A stretch of DNA of 64,000 bases from Toxoplasma gondii ME49 (taxonomy: Eukaryota > Apicomplexa > Conoidasida > Eucoccidiorida > Sarcocystidae). The notes under the pieces are model-generated. The model saw nothing but the letters and a program-made list of their open reading frames with translations, did no database searches and was not told the origin of the DNA. How positions within the stretch are numbered: position 1 is the stretch's first letter; each line of letters starts with the position of its first letter. The position numbers and the translations under genes are program-made. Below, in pieces: positions 35,485 through 48,500 of the stretch. The stretch spans positions 3,622,289-3,686,288 of the forward strand of contig NC_031479.1 in assembly GCF_000006565.2 (NCBI RefSeq), given 5' to 3'.

Positions 35485-37626
35485 AGGAAGACACGCTGGT
35501 GTGAGAGAAGTACAAGGCTCCTTGACTTACAATTCGCGAGAATCTTTGGTAAAAGGATCGTCTATGCTTCACACAGGAGACCTCTGAGACAGAATAGAGA
35601 TGAACATGCATCACTACGTCATCTGGCGTGCCGTGTACGGCAGGTTGTACTTACGGACAGCAGAGCCAGCCCCTTCATCACGTTTGTTGGCTTACCGCTA
35701 ACGAGGACCTGTTTTTCTGTAGACCCAACAAACGATGGATAGAGGAACCTGTGTCGGTTGATCCTTTGGCGGGGCAGAAACAGAGAAAGAATTTGAGCGG
35801 CCTTTCGGTGCGCGTCAGGCACATTAGTGGGAAGTGTCTGGTACGACGCGTTCGTCGGCGTGACGACATCATCGAAAGTAGTTACTCTGTTTTCACGCCT
35901 ACACAATCTGACATAAACCGAACAAGTAGTGCAGTGCAAGCATACGGAAGCAACAGCAATCATGCTGGGGTCGTGTACGGTCTGCATGAAACTTTCGCGA
36001 GGCAAATACTTGAGCTCTTCGCGGTGTCGTCTTCGTTCAGTTTCAGGTTCTAGTGTTAAAAAGGGCTACAAAAGGAACGATGAGTATCTTCGGGTTCCGA
36101 CAGCCATATTAGTTACCATCTCCTTGTTGCCTCAATATGACGTCGCGCTAGAGAACTGTCTTTGCTGCTTTTGTTGACCATACAACGAGTTACTGATTTT
36201 GTGAATGAGACAATCGGAACGAGGTATTACGCCTCTGCTCTAGCCGTTGTTAAACCGCTCGGCAACCACATGTGCAAGAGCACACAGCAAACGTCCTATA
36301 CTAGACCCTCTATTGTTTCATTCATTCAATTACCTGCTGATATACGAGAGAGAGAAGCTTCGCGTCTGCCCGCTACGTCAGCTACGTCAACAAACGCACC
36401 CGAGTCCCAGAGCTCCCTGCGTGTCCATTGCCAGCGTAGAGCAAGTGTCCCGGGGCCCCCCGGCTTGCTAATTGCTCCCCCGTGGATGCTCGAAGAAGTG
36501 TCCCGCGTATTCACTGCTTTGATCAGAATACAATGCCGTCTAGTAGCTTCTTTCAAGTTTTAGGCACAAACCCGTAATCAAAGCTCATGCAGTGACGCGA
36601 GTACACCGTCTGTGTCGTGTCATGAACCTATGGCAATCTGAGACGCACAAAGACTTCTTCTGTCTTCTATCCCCACGGTCTCCCTTTGCATGCCAGTTGT
36701 GGTCTCGCCATTCCGGATGTTCATCGCTTTGAAATCGACCACAAATGCCTACACCGATCGCCGTTTTGAACGTTTGGAGCAGGATTCGTGAAGTGAAAAC
36801 GTCGGAATCAACACCATTGTCTGGTGCTTTGAATCTTAAGGTGCGTTTTAATTCACACCATCAACTCCAGGCTCCGTCAGTAAAACTGCTACACAGACTA
36901 ACAAGCGTTAATCTTATACGCAGGGCTACTGGATTTTGGCTTTTCTGCTGGCAAAAGAAAGGGTTCATGCTACCGTCAAGTTCTGGGGATGCGCTCTCCA
37001 AAGGCGCACCGATGTTTCGCTCGAGTGATCTTAGTGTTGTCTCAAGATTCAAGCTCCGGTCGGTCTATGAGTTCGAGGTTCGATCTAAAGTCCACCTCAT
37101 CCCAAGTTGACAACTACACAGCCTCTTCGCAACTTCTGACTTCGCCGTTTGCTATGAACACTCCTAGCATCAAAGAGGATGGGGTCACCTGCAACACTCC
37201 GTGTTATAGGTTTGCAGCGGAAAGACGGTAGCCAAAAACAGGATATTTTTGGAGCAAACAAATGAACAGAAAAAAACAAGTGTTCGGGATACGCTTTGTC
37301 CACGTCATGCACCGCTTGAAATGACAGTTTCCGAAACTCGCCTTTCAGTGTTGTCACAACGTACAGCAAAAACGCCTACGTTGGCCCGAACTCATCCCTA
37401 GGGCTGTTTAGAAACGTCACCTGCTCCAGACGGAGAAAAAGCGACACGCGCCATTAGGGCGATACCTCTCTTGATGAAGTTCGAGGACGTACATACGCCT
37501 TCTTAGATAAGTAAATGCATGTGTTTTTACACATAAACCGAAGAATGCGCCAGTCAATACCACGGGCTAGAGAGCTCAGGTCACCTTAACAAGTGTTTCA
37601 GATGCTGCGTTAGGCCGCAGGACGAG
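35485..37626. other. Convergent 3' region between CCCH gene and TFIIA-gamma-like gene
   Basis: About 2.1 kb between two converging stops. A plus-strand frame at about 35628-36053 is moderately protein-like, but it has no start, acceptor or recognisable domain. I treat the stretch as 3' untranslated and intergenic sequence. Confidence 0.5.
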
Positions 37627-39795
37627 TCAAACTTTCCGCTTTTTGCCTTCCTGGGTCTGAGCGCTGCCGCCACCCGTCGCAGCTAGAGCCGCAGAAACGA
37701 CAGCACTAATTTGGGGCAAGCTACTGAAAGGAACTGAGGCGCGGAGCACTCCGTCGTGGGTAAAATAGGTCACCCCATCAAGCGCTGGTTCAGTTGGCGG
37801 CGCCTCAGAGCTCGGTGCCGCAGCACGAGTCGCCGAAGACGAAGTCAGGGGTCCACACGTGAGAGGCTCTGTGCCAGCTCCAGTCGCAGCTGCGGTTGTC
37901 TCCTGCATCGACTCCTTCCCTCCGACGGAGCACGACGAAGATCCTTCTTGAGAACAAACTGATTCTGAAAAACCGAATGAGCAGAACGCAGAGCACGCAC
38001 GATCGCCTGCAAACGAAAAACAACCCCCCTAGTCCGGAATCGAAACAGGCAAAGAAACAGAGAGGATCTCTCACTGGCACGAATCTACACCGCGGCACGC
38101 AGATACACACATTTCTATAGTTACTGACGTATGGACAATCCTACCCAAATACGTATGCCCATGCGATCCGTCGATGTCGATGAATGCACGACTTCGTTTT
38201 AACTGCCCCCCTGTGTCTCCTGCAACTCACGTCTGGCGCGACGACTCGGAATTTCCTCGACTCTTATATGTCCTCTGCTTTCTCGAAAGAGCGGCAACTG
38301 ACCTTTCTTGTCCTCGACAGGAGCCTCTGGCACAGTTTGTCTGTGAGACGGCGTGAAGCCTGGAAGATTATACTTGACCACCGCGCCTCCCTGCAAAGCC
38401 CGAATTCCTTCCCTTTTATCTTTCGGCAAGAAGCGCCTCAGGTAGGCCATAACGACCTCGCCTCTTTGTCTTGTTTTCGCAGAAATGTCTGCAGGAGTCG
38501 AGGACGACCCACTTGCTGACTGCGTTGAAAGCGAAGCAGGCGAAAGGGTCGCCCCACGCACAGACTGTAGAACGAGGAGCCAGTGCTGTTGACGGTGTCG
38601 ATACAGCAGAAGACGCCCCGTCAAGCAAATCGAGGGTAGCGAAGGCGCCGACCTAACCAGAAGTGCAATCAGCTCCTGAACACGACGGAAGAGAAAGGAA
38701 AAAGAGTGGAGGAACGTCAAACTCGCACCTTGCACAAAGCGACAGACCAGACCCTTTGCGGGACCACACGAGAAATGGAAAAGCGATGCCGGTAGGTCGT
38801 CTGTCGGCAAAAATGAGCGTCTCAAAAAAAAGGATGGACAACGTCCAAAACTTTCTCCCTTTGACAAGAGGTTTTTCCGACTGTCAAAGACAAATCGCCG
38901 CATATGCGTGAGCGGAGAAACGATGACGGTGCAGAAGCAGCGAAAAAACGAGTGAGAAAAGGAAAAAGAGAATGCAAACGGGAACACAAAAAGAAATTGC
39001 AGATCACGATCTTTCAGCGTCCATGATGTCCTTGTTCATACGTAAAGAGTACCTTGAAAATATATCCACATATGCAGGAAGCTCCTGGCGGCGTAACTGG
39101 GACGGAGAACAATCAATAGACATGAGCCTCGTGTCTCCCTCGGTTTGCAAGTATCCTGTTTTTCCTTGCCTGTTGAGCCACTTGTGCAATTGTCTGTGCA
39201 ACGTCATGGCGAATGAATGCTTGAGTGGAGAGTCTGTGGAGGGCCTCCTGAAGTGACAGAGAGAACGTATGCACATATGACGACGTTCACACCATCAATA
39301 TAAATATGTGTATTTATGTGCAAAAGGAAACAGACGCTTCTCAATTTCTTCTATAGGAACACACATATAGGTATGTCTACGTTCAGACAAATGTAGTATA
39401 TATATATATATATATTATGGCTGTAGGGAGGCTTCTCAAACTCTTCTTTAGGAAAACATGCGTGTACGTTCACATCATTATTCATGCATATACAATATAG
39501 GTGAAAGGATTTGTAACTGGGTAGAGGCCCCTCCATCTAGAGGGATCTCTCTACGCTCCTTGCATGTTCCTAGTCAACCAAGAGTCACCACCTTTGCAAA
39601 GAAAAGATTCTTGAAATGACTTTCAGGCACAATAAAAGTGATGAAAAGCGTGTCTGTGCACCAGGGCAGAGGCGATCCGTTTCGAAGACGTACTTTCAGG
39701 GCAAGGAGAAGAAGACAGTCTCCATAGGGAAGTATCCCAGCTGCAGCCTGTTGCGGCTGTATCTGCGTTGCCACCGATGTGTGAGCAGCAAACAT
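37627..39795 (-). CDS. Small nuclear protein, TFIIA-gamma N-terminal-like
   Basis: Four exons: 39795-39694, 39247-39170, 38564-38231 and 37964-37627, total 852 bases, 283 residues, phases consistent. Residues 34-59 (ending KEALHRLSTQAFIRHDVAQ and the following helix) align without gaps to the helix-turn-helix of TFIIA-gamma in the pattern L-x-E-x-L-x-x-L-x5-I-x4-A-x2-I. This suggests a basal transcription role with TBP. The expected beta-barrel half is not evident; the middle has a basic helical stretch (VVMAYLRRFLPKDKREG) and the C-terminal third is Ala/Ser/Thr/Pro-rich. The protein ends in KKRKV, the core of a monopartite nuclear import signal. The intron after the second exon appears to use a GC donor (CAG|GCAAGG); a GT donor a little earlier in the same phase (CAA|GTGGCT) is the alternative. 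The start ATG at 39795 directly follows an AAAG and could instead lie in a longer exon. Family assignment is tentative. Confidence 0.5.
39397..39415. repeat. (TA)n microsatellite
   Basis: A TA run within the first intron of the TFIIA-gamma-like gene. Confidence 0.9.
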
Positions 39796-42509
39796 CTTTC
39801 AGTGCTTCACAGGAAAGCGAGAGGTCGGGGCTTCGTCTGATGAGTATGCATGTCCTACGCAATGAAGGAAACGGGAGGGTTCACCGCTGTTGAAACACAG
39901 TCGGTCTCCCCAGCTATAGAGAAATGCGGATTGCCGAGTTTTGCTCCGACGATGCTTCATGAAGGAGAGAAAACGAAAAGGACAGCAGGCAGACGCACGC
40001 ACACCTGCAGGCAAGAAGAGAACTGACGAAAACGATGTCCGACAGAAGAGAAGAGAGGAACGCGAGGAGGGAGGGGCTCTTGAGCTCGAAGGAGGAAGAG
40101 ATAATAAGAGACAGCAAGTACAGGTGTCGATATCCGCTCAGAGAAGACAGAGAGACGAGGGTTCTGCGCGCGTGCAGAGGTGTGGTGCCGCAAACACGGG
40201 GAAGGGAGAAGCAACGTGAGTAGTAAAGAACACAAGGACAGAAAATAAGGCAAGTTCGAAACGGAAGAAACAATGGAAAAGGGAGACAGGAAAGCTCTTT
40301 CAGTGCCGAATACACGGGGGGGGGGGCGACGACGAGGCTCTAGGGAAGCAGGCGGACAGAGGAAAAATCGAAGGAATAGAACTGAAGGAGACGGACGAAA
40401 GAAGAGGAAACAGAGGAGTAGGCGAAAAAATCGGGTTTTGAAACTCATACACACTTCTACCAGTCTCGTCACCTCGAGATTGGCCGGTCACAGCAGTGCG
40501 CAAGGAAACGAACGGCGAAAGGGGGGGATCTAAATCTAAAAAAAGGGAAACGAGCAAATAACGGGCAAAAACAATGGACAAACAGAAAAAAATACTCTTC
40601 TACGTCTAAGCGACAGAGTAGATGAATTGCACAAATGCTGAAACAATCTTGTTGACGGGCCCAGAGGTGTGGAGACACCCAGAAGACTCCATGGGAGACA
40701 AAACGTGTCAGGTCTTCAACGGCTTTATTCGATTCTCGTTTTTTCCCACATATCGACAGTCACTGTTTTACTTGATTTTTTACGCATAAAGAACCAATAG
40801 GGAGGATTTGCTATAGAACGCAATAGACACCCTCAATCAAAATAGCAAGAGCAGAAAGAGCCGACTCTACGTGTCGCCCTGGGTTTCCTGATTCCTCCGT
40901 TTTCCTTGTAGCTTTTCTCTCCCCATTTCGCCTGTTTTTTCCTGTCAAAAACCTTCTCGCCATCTGCTTTTCTTCGAATGCTCAACTTGACCAGGATACA
41001 AATGATGTACGCCACAGTCGAGCGGCTTGTAAATGTGCGAATTCGCAAGTTGGAAAGAAGCAGCTGAGCTTGTTTTTCCTTTGAAAAACCAGTTCCCTGT
41101 CTTCAAGTTTGATACCCTCGCTTTTTCTAATTTTTCAATCCGCGGCCAGCCTCTCGCGTCTTCCACACCTTTCTTCGTCGTTAGCCCTCATCGTGTTGGA
41201 ACTTCGCTTAGGACCGAGATCCACGAACGGCGGGTTTGTAAGAGCTGATGGAATAGTCATTTCCTTCTGAACTGACTTCTGCAAAAACGACAGTTCCGTT
41301 TGATCCGTCGAGTCGTTAGTGCCGCAGGTGCTTAGAGCGGCTGGCAAAATCTCTGAAATGCTGTAGCGAAAGCATCTGTCTTCCGGATTCGAGTTCCGTC
41401 GTGATAGCCGAGCAGAGTAGTTTTCGCTCGCCGGTAATACACGAGTGGAGAAGCGATCTGTGACGACTGTTTATTTAAAATGCCAACGCGATCGTGTGTG
41501 TCACTGGGTTTTCGTATCCTCGAACAACCCACTAAATACGCGCTCCGTGTGGCTCTTTCCCGAGGCCTTTTGCAAAAAATTTTGCGGCTTTCTCGTGGAG
41601 TCCTTAGAGAGCGAAAACGTCGCGGGTAGACGTGCTGAGAAAAGGCAGTCGGCTGCATCACTGAAAGTCTCCTCCAACGGATTCAACAAGGAAGGTCACT
41701 TGGGAGACGCTCTACATGGAGTTTCTCTTCCTTCTTGCATTCACTTTCAAAACGAAAAACAACGGACGCGTTACCGCAAAAAAAATTAACAAAGAAAGGA
41801 AGAGTTTCCTCCTACGAAAAAAGCATCCCAATGGAATCATAGGGACAGCCACGATAAATGTGGAAACGTCACTTGTACCGCAGACACGTGATTGATGTTT
41901 ATCAGCACACGTGGGGACGCAGCTAACTGGAAGTGTAGCTGATTGTGACTACAGCCAGCTTCATCAATTAAAGGGGTCTGTTCACGACAATCCCCTTAGA
42001 CTTTCCCGACGAAATTGAAAAGACGAGTTTCTGCGGGACTCCTGAAAGGAACGACCACTGTCTAATATCAAACTCAGAAGTACTTTGTGCTCGACACAAA
42101 TGTTCTACACATATGCACTGTTATATAGTACATGCACACACAGGCGCAAGGAGTTACAGCCAGATTCGTCTCCTGGACGAAGTCGATACTGGAATACAAA
42201 GTCCCCTCCGGACGAAGAACTCCAAAGGCATATGCGTTCAGCTTCCTGAGATGTCTAGTTCCTGGTTTTCTTCATGGTAGTGTTCTTCGCATGTTTGACA
42301 CCTCTAGGCACACAGAGCCAGAGGAGCATACGCCGACGAAAAAAGACTCTGCAATTTTAGACAAGACACACCGCCACAACAACTCCAGAGGCACTACACC
42401 CGTCACGAATTCGTGTGTCTTTTCAAATGACTGGTTCTTCCGTTTCTCTGTTCTTCCTTTTCTCTGTCTCTTTTGATTCCCCCCATTGCCCCTGGTCTTT
42501 TTTCGAGAG
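39796..42509. other. Intergenic region between TFIIA-gamma-like and RING genes
   Basis: About 2.7 kb. The part at 39950-40450 is very purine-rich on the plus strand, so pyrimidine-rich in the sense of the downstream minus-strand gene, as often seen in coccidian 5' untranslated and promoter DNA. It includes an 11-base poly-G at 40316-40326. Minus-strand frames at about 41135-41660 look mildly protein-like but could not be tied into either neighbouring gene. Confidence 0.45.
40316..40326 (+). repeat. Poly-G tract (11 G)
   Basis: Eleven consecutive G residues inside a purine-rich segment upstream of the TFIIA-gamma-like gene. The tract is likely to vary in length between strains. Confidence 0.9.
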
Positions 42510-45500
42510 TCACCGGAGGAGTCTCGCGGTCGCCCGTCGACTTCTCTCTGCCTGAGTCCCCACCGTGACGACGGCGACTGTGTGAGCTGCAATGTAACCT
42601 CGGTCGTCTCCACAGGCGCCATCGATTTTCACGATTCGCTCCACAGCTTGCCTGCAGAACGGACACCTGGGAAGCTGCATCATCGCGGCGTCTCTCGCTT
42701 GTTCTTCGCTTCGCCTGTCTCCGCCTCGCGCCTCTTGACCTGCAGAGGCGGAGGAAACGCCTGGCTGTCGGGAAGACAAGGGCAGAAGAAAAGAGGCCGA
42801 AGGGTGCCCCAGCCACTCCCGCAGCCACGTGACGCTCTGAGACCTCGCCCGCTGGTGTTCTTTCTCAACAACTAAACGCGCACACGCTTCGCAACACCCC
42901 CCGTGACCGCAGGGCAACAGAATCGCGTTCGCCGCAGCCTCTGCACAGATTTCGCAAGCTGAAAATGACAGGGCAGACGCCGGCCCCGACGAAGAGGTCG
43001 ACGAAGGGTCACATACAGCTGCTGAAGTGGCAGAAAGAGAACGGGCGACAGCCGGATCATCCATAGAGCTCGAAGGAACGAGAAAAGCCGCGGGAGAAGG
43101 CGAAGAAGAAGACGACGGAAGCACACGGGGAGAAGAAAATTCAAATGCAATGCGAGCTGATGAGGGATCGCACCTGGACGGAGAGGTCGACGGCAACCCT
43201 GTGTCTCCAGAGCCACAGGAAGAGGCTGATTCTCCGCAAGATCCTGGAAGCGGAGAGGGCATCCTGTCTCCATTCTCAGAACATGAGAATGCGGGGACCG
43301 AATCCAGAAACAACGCGTTTGCACGGCGTCTTCGTTTCTCGTTGGATGAATCATCTCCTGTTTCATCGAGCGGGACCCCCAAAACACTTCCTTCTTCGTC
43401 GTCCTCTGTGTTACGCCCTTGATTGCCCTCCCCTATCCTTCCTCCTTTCTCCAGCTGACTGCTCGTCTCTTTCTCGCTCCCCGTATGAGTCTCGTTGTGG
43501 GCGGTGCTGATGCATTTTCTTTCCCTCTTGAGGTTCCTTCGACTTCTCCTTTTGCAGTCCCTTCCTTTTCCTGTTACTTCGTCCTCTGTCTCTACCTTTT
43601 CTGCTCCCCACTTTCTTCGCCTGCCCACAGAGGGAGTGCTCCTCCCATCCGCCTTCCCCTCGAGCGTGTCTGTTGTCTCCGGATTCGATCCTTTCTCTCT
43701 CTCCGCTTCTCTAACGCACATTTCTCTCCGTCTTCTCCTTTCCCTTTCCTGTCCTCGATGTGAACATTGGTGTGCTTCATCGCGTGTCTGCCTCCAACTT
43801 TGGCTGTGGTGCGCGGCTTCTGCGAAAGCAGAACTGCTTTCCTCGGTGGGTCCCAAGGCTTCAAGATCCCCTTCATTTGCACACACAAGACGTACGTCTT
43901 CTTCACTCGCCTTCACAAACGACGCAGAAGGCGCCTCTCGGTGAGAAGAGTCACGATAAGAAGGAGAACAGGAAGAGGAGAGCAGGCCCCGTTCTTCCTC
44001 AGACGCAGCTGGCAACGCAGAAGCAGACGAAGATGGACGGTCCCCGAACGACGGAGAAGGCTCAGAAGGCGAAGAAGAGGTCGACGCCGGAACAAAGGCT
44101 GGAGAATTCTCTTCATGTTGGGAACGGAGAGGAATCGTGAGTTCGTGCCTGCTGCCGCTCTCGACAGAAGAAGGGACTGGCGACGAGACGGAAGAAGGAA
44201 AACAACAACAGCTCGACGATGCGACGGCCACAGAAGCCGTCACTTGGTCGACTATGCGCTCGGTGATGCTGTAGAAAGAAAGCAGCCAAAAGCGGAGAAG
44301 GGATACACGCGGGCATCGCGACAAAAGACAAGACACACAATATGCACAGCGAGTCCTCGATACAGCCACTTCCATCTACTCCTATGTGCAGCTCTCCTTT
44401 CCCCGGGCTCTCCCCTGTTTTGTCGCCGTAGAATTGGAAAGAGATGAAGAAGGAAGAAGTATTTTCGCCGCAAAAGCAAGCCCTAATAAATACAAGACTG
44501 TCTGCACGCCTCTTCATCAAAAGCACAGGTATCCACACTGAGGCAGCTGTTCCCCTTCGCCGCGTTTTCATGTGTTTTGTCGACCAGAAAATGCAATTTT
44601 TGACGACGTGTCTGGAATCGTTTTTTGGCACAGTTGCGATGAAACTGTTCCTTTTTCATTCGCGAAACCTCCGACAAGACCGTGGTCAGAAGTCTAGCAA
44701 GTGAGCTGGAAAACGAGAGCCATGGCCGCCTTTTGCTTGCATCAGCTCGACTTCGTTTCTCGTTAACTACGAGAAACACAGAAAACAGCGAGACGTTTGT
44801 CTACCCTCACCTGAAGTACGTCGAGCTCAGCTGCTTGAGAAGAAGACGATCGCGGGGTTCTTCAACGAAGGCGTACCCCCACGGAGTTCCCCCAGCCGCA
44901 GCACTTACTCGTGCCCCCACCCCGACATTGGAAATCGGACGGCGAGTGCCTGCATGAACGGCAACAGAAAATGAATTTTTCATGTTTTTTACCGATATGA
45001 ATTACATGCATGTGTGGAGACTAAGGAAGGCATCGACTGGAACGATAGGCATTCTGCAGCGGGGGCACTAGCCAAATCTCAGGAAGAACTGAAAATCAAG
45101 GAGATCTGAAAAGAACTCCAGGACCGCTCTGCGCTTCAGTTGATGGAGACATGAAGATGGTAAGGGAAATAACGCTTTCCTTTTCCACCGTCTTCTATCT
45201 GTCGCACTTCCGCCTGATGAAAGAGGAGCGGTGGACGTTTATAGAGGCAGGAGCGAGATTGGGGCGAAGCCTCACCTGCTGCAAAGAAATCAGGGTTGAT
45301 TGCCACCTGGCGCGCGTTCTGTACTCTCTCTTCCTGCAAGAAGAAGAAAACAATTCGAGAAAATGTTCGGTTTACAGACGTATTCACTGTTAACGTGCCG
45401 GAAATTAATCTTGATGCTTCTCCTCCGTACATTCTTTCAAAAATCTTTTGTCAGATATTTTACATTATTTCTTGGGCGACCTAAATGTCGTGCACGCAAG

Positions 45501-48500
45501 TCTGTTGGTGGAATGGTTTGAAGAAAATGGGTCGCTCTGCTGTACGACTTGTAATTTCGCTGGGTCAAGACCTGAGCCAGGAAATAATAAATTCCAGCGA
45601 TGTCAACTGTATTTCTATCGACTGTCCAAACACCACTCCACAGTTTGAGTTCTCACACATTTGAGGAAAATCGACCTTTTTGCCAAGATGAAGACCAGTC
45701 AAAACCAGGTGACAATTCGCCAGATCCTGAAACAGATGCGTGGAGCCTCTTGCCTTCGACGGGCTCCCATCGTGTGAATGTGGAACCCAGCGAGAAGCAC
45801 GAGTCTTGCGGCCACTTCGCTCGTTCAATCTCTGTCGTATTAACACTTGCGCATGTGCAGGTCCCTTACATGAGCACAATGGCAGGAAGAGGAACCACAC
45901 TCGAATCACCCGAACCGTGTTGAATAGGCGACCGACTCCCGTTTCGTGAGTTCACTCAGGGAAAACTCTTCTGATTTCCATGACGGAGCTGCACAATGAA
46001 TCATCTTCGCTTCCACGGTCTGTGGTCACTTCACACTAACATGCATTTAATGAGGAGAGGCTGTTTTGTATATACGAAGGCAGACAAATGCCGCGTACAG
46101 TGGCTGTACCTGCCTAGAGAGAGATCACATGCGAGAATGTTTGTGTATTTGAAGGTCGACCCAGACTCGTGTATATTTCCTCCCGTATTTTCGACTTGTG
46201 TAGAAACGAAGCCTAGACACAATTTACAGAGAAAAGACGAGAACAGCCCTCACGTGTCAAAACCTCTGCGGCTCGAGTTCTGTTTCGAAGCTCACCCCTT
46301 TCGCAATCTGAATACGCGCAACTGCTTCGATGAACATGCATGCAATGTGAAGCCACACGGCTTTCATCCACGGCTGGATGGGACCTGAGCAAAAGGAGTT
46401 TCACAAGCCGAAGCAAGCACCTGAAAGGAAAGATCAACTCCTAATTTTTCACAATAGAATATAAACAGGCGTTCTCGTCAAACGAACGTCCAATATTGCA
46501 AGTCCACAGATTTCCTTGGAAGTTTTTCGCGACACGCGATTCACCCACACATCACTCTGTCTCTGTCAACACAGAAACGTACGACTGGCCATCCGCTCGC
46601 TGGAAGGAAGCTGGACAGATGTATGCACATATACAAGCATGCACACACATATGCATATACAATCAGGGTGTACACAGCCAACAATAGATTTCTCTACCGT
46701 GGAAGCTGCATTTTTATCTATTCTTTTAACCACAACAGCGTGCCGATCCAAATCTTCATCAGTCCGGATATGTTTACGATTTTTCTTCGTTGAGTTTCTC
46801 GTCTATTTCCATCTCTCCGAACCCCAGCAGAGAGCGACCGCGCTTGTGCACAAGCAGAAAGACAACGCATGTTCTTCACTCCCCCCTTGCGCGGATCTAG
46901 AAATGAATGTAGAGTAGTTTGCGTCTAACGTAGATAACCGACCATCACATTAGATGCACCGACGGGCTAATCAATCGTGGTACGGTTTGTGCCTGCTTGA
47001 CTCTCCAGTTCCTGCATACGCACGCAGGTACTTGTGTTCATCTCTACGAATTCGTACATGCAGTCTTTTGGAAATTGTTGCAGGCAGACCGGCGAAAAGA
47101 ATAGTCTCCACACAAAGTTGGCATTGAACGAACCGATAAAAAAGCGAAAAACCGTGGGTGGAAATGATCTCAACAGTGACGACTCACCAAGAAGAACAAC
47201 GAGCGCGCCCGAGACTGTATGCGCAGAAAGCAGGAATGCTGCGAAGACCCAGAAAGGGAAAAACGCAGAACGAGAACTCCTCAGCAGAGCAAGCCGACTC
47301 GGAGCGCCACCCGCCTGTCCTCAGTCTCGTGGGTTTGCACAGTGCCTGTATCCAGGGGTACTCAGGCGTATGTGTTTCCTAAAAAGATACCTCTTCAGGA
47401 CTGCATATGCGAATATGTATGTATACGTCTATACACGTAGGAGGGAGGAGTACCAACATGCCTACGCATTTTCCTATGCATAGACGCGCATATATATATA
47501 TATATATATGTACATGCACGTATACGTTATTATACGTTGGACGTAGCGGAAACAAGAGACCTCCGCATCACTTATGCGTAGACGCAGTTGTGTGGGTACA
47601 CACATCGCGAGAAGACAAAGATAAATGACAGCGTCCACCGAAAGGCATGCAAAGAAAGAACCACGCATGAATGCAAAAACAATCGATCTCCCAGATCGAT
47701 GGGGACTTGCCCAGGAACGGAAGAAGCAAAACCTTTGCACGACGGGGGTGAAAAAGAGCGAAATTTCATAACTCACGGTTCCACGCATCTCTCCGCAAAT
47801 CCTTAAGGGAAGCACGCGCAGGTGTACGTGTACATTTATAAATATATATATATATATATATATGCATATATATTTGTGTACCTGTTCATGTATATACAAG
47901 CATGGAGAATTCCCAGCATTCTTCTTGAGCCGTCTATCGAATTTGCGTACCTGCAATGGAGCACATTTCTTGATAGGCATGGTATCGGGAGGCAACCAGA
48001 GTGTCTCTGCGCCACATGAGAAGACTCCACATGGTGTGGGGTCTCCGACAGAGCCGTTGAATCAGCATTCTGTATCCCATGAGAAGCAGCGTTGCGTTGG
48101 TGAAGGCTCTCGTTCTTCTGCGTTCGCTTCGCCTTTCCTCTCCGTGTCTCGTCGAAAAACTGTCAAATGATGCCCGACGCGCGTCGCTTCCCTGAATGAA
48201 GCTCTGCTCAGCAGACGACGGGAGCGAAGAGGACGCGGAAGACGACCCATCGTCATCGAAGCCCTGCAATTCGTCTTCTGTTCCCTCAGAGTTGTCAACT
48301 TCAGGAGGAGCCACAAAGACCGAAGCAGGCGAAAAAGAGCCAGCGTGAACGTTGTTCGGGGTTGTGGTTCCCTCACCGACGGCGGGAGGGGAGACAGGAG
48401 AATGGGAAGGGTCCAGAAACAAAGACGACGACAGAGAAGTTCTAGACAGGCCACCTGGAGAAACCTCGACAGGAGGCATCGAAACAGAAGGTGTCTCCGG

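Noticed and set aside
35628..36053. Plus-strand open frame after the CCCH gene
   Set aside because: No acceptor in phase with the upstream exon, no domain, and it follows a clear stop; treated as 3' untranslated sequence.
38416..38650. Alternative minus-strand frame with high GC at third positions across the third TFIIA-gamma-like exon
   Set aside because: It cannot be joined to the downstream exons without an intron far shorter than usual; the chosen frame keeps phase on both sides.
41135..41661. Minus-strand protein-like frames between the TFIIA-gamma-like and RING genes
   Set aside because: No consistent acceptor, donor and phase links them to each other or to a neighbour.
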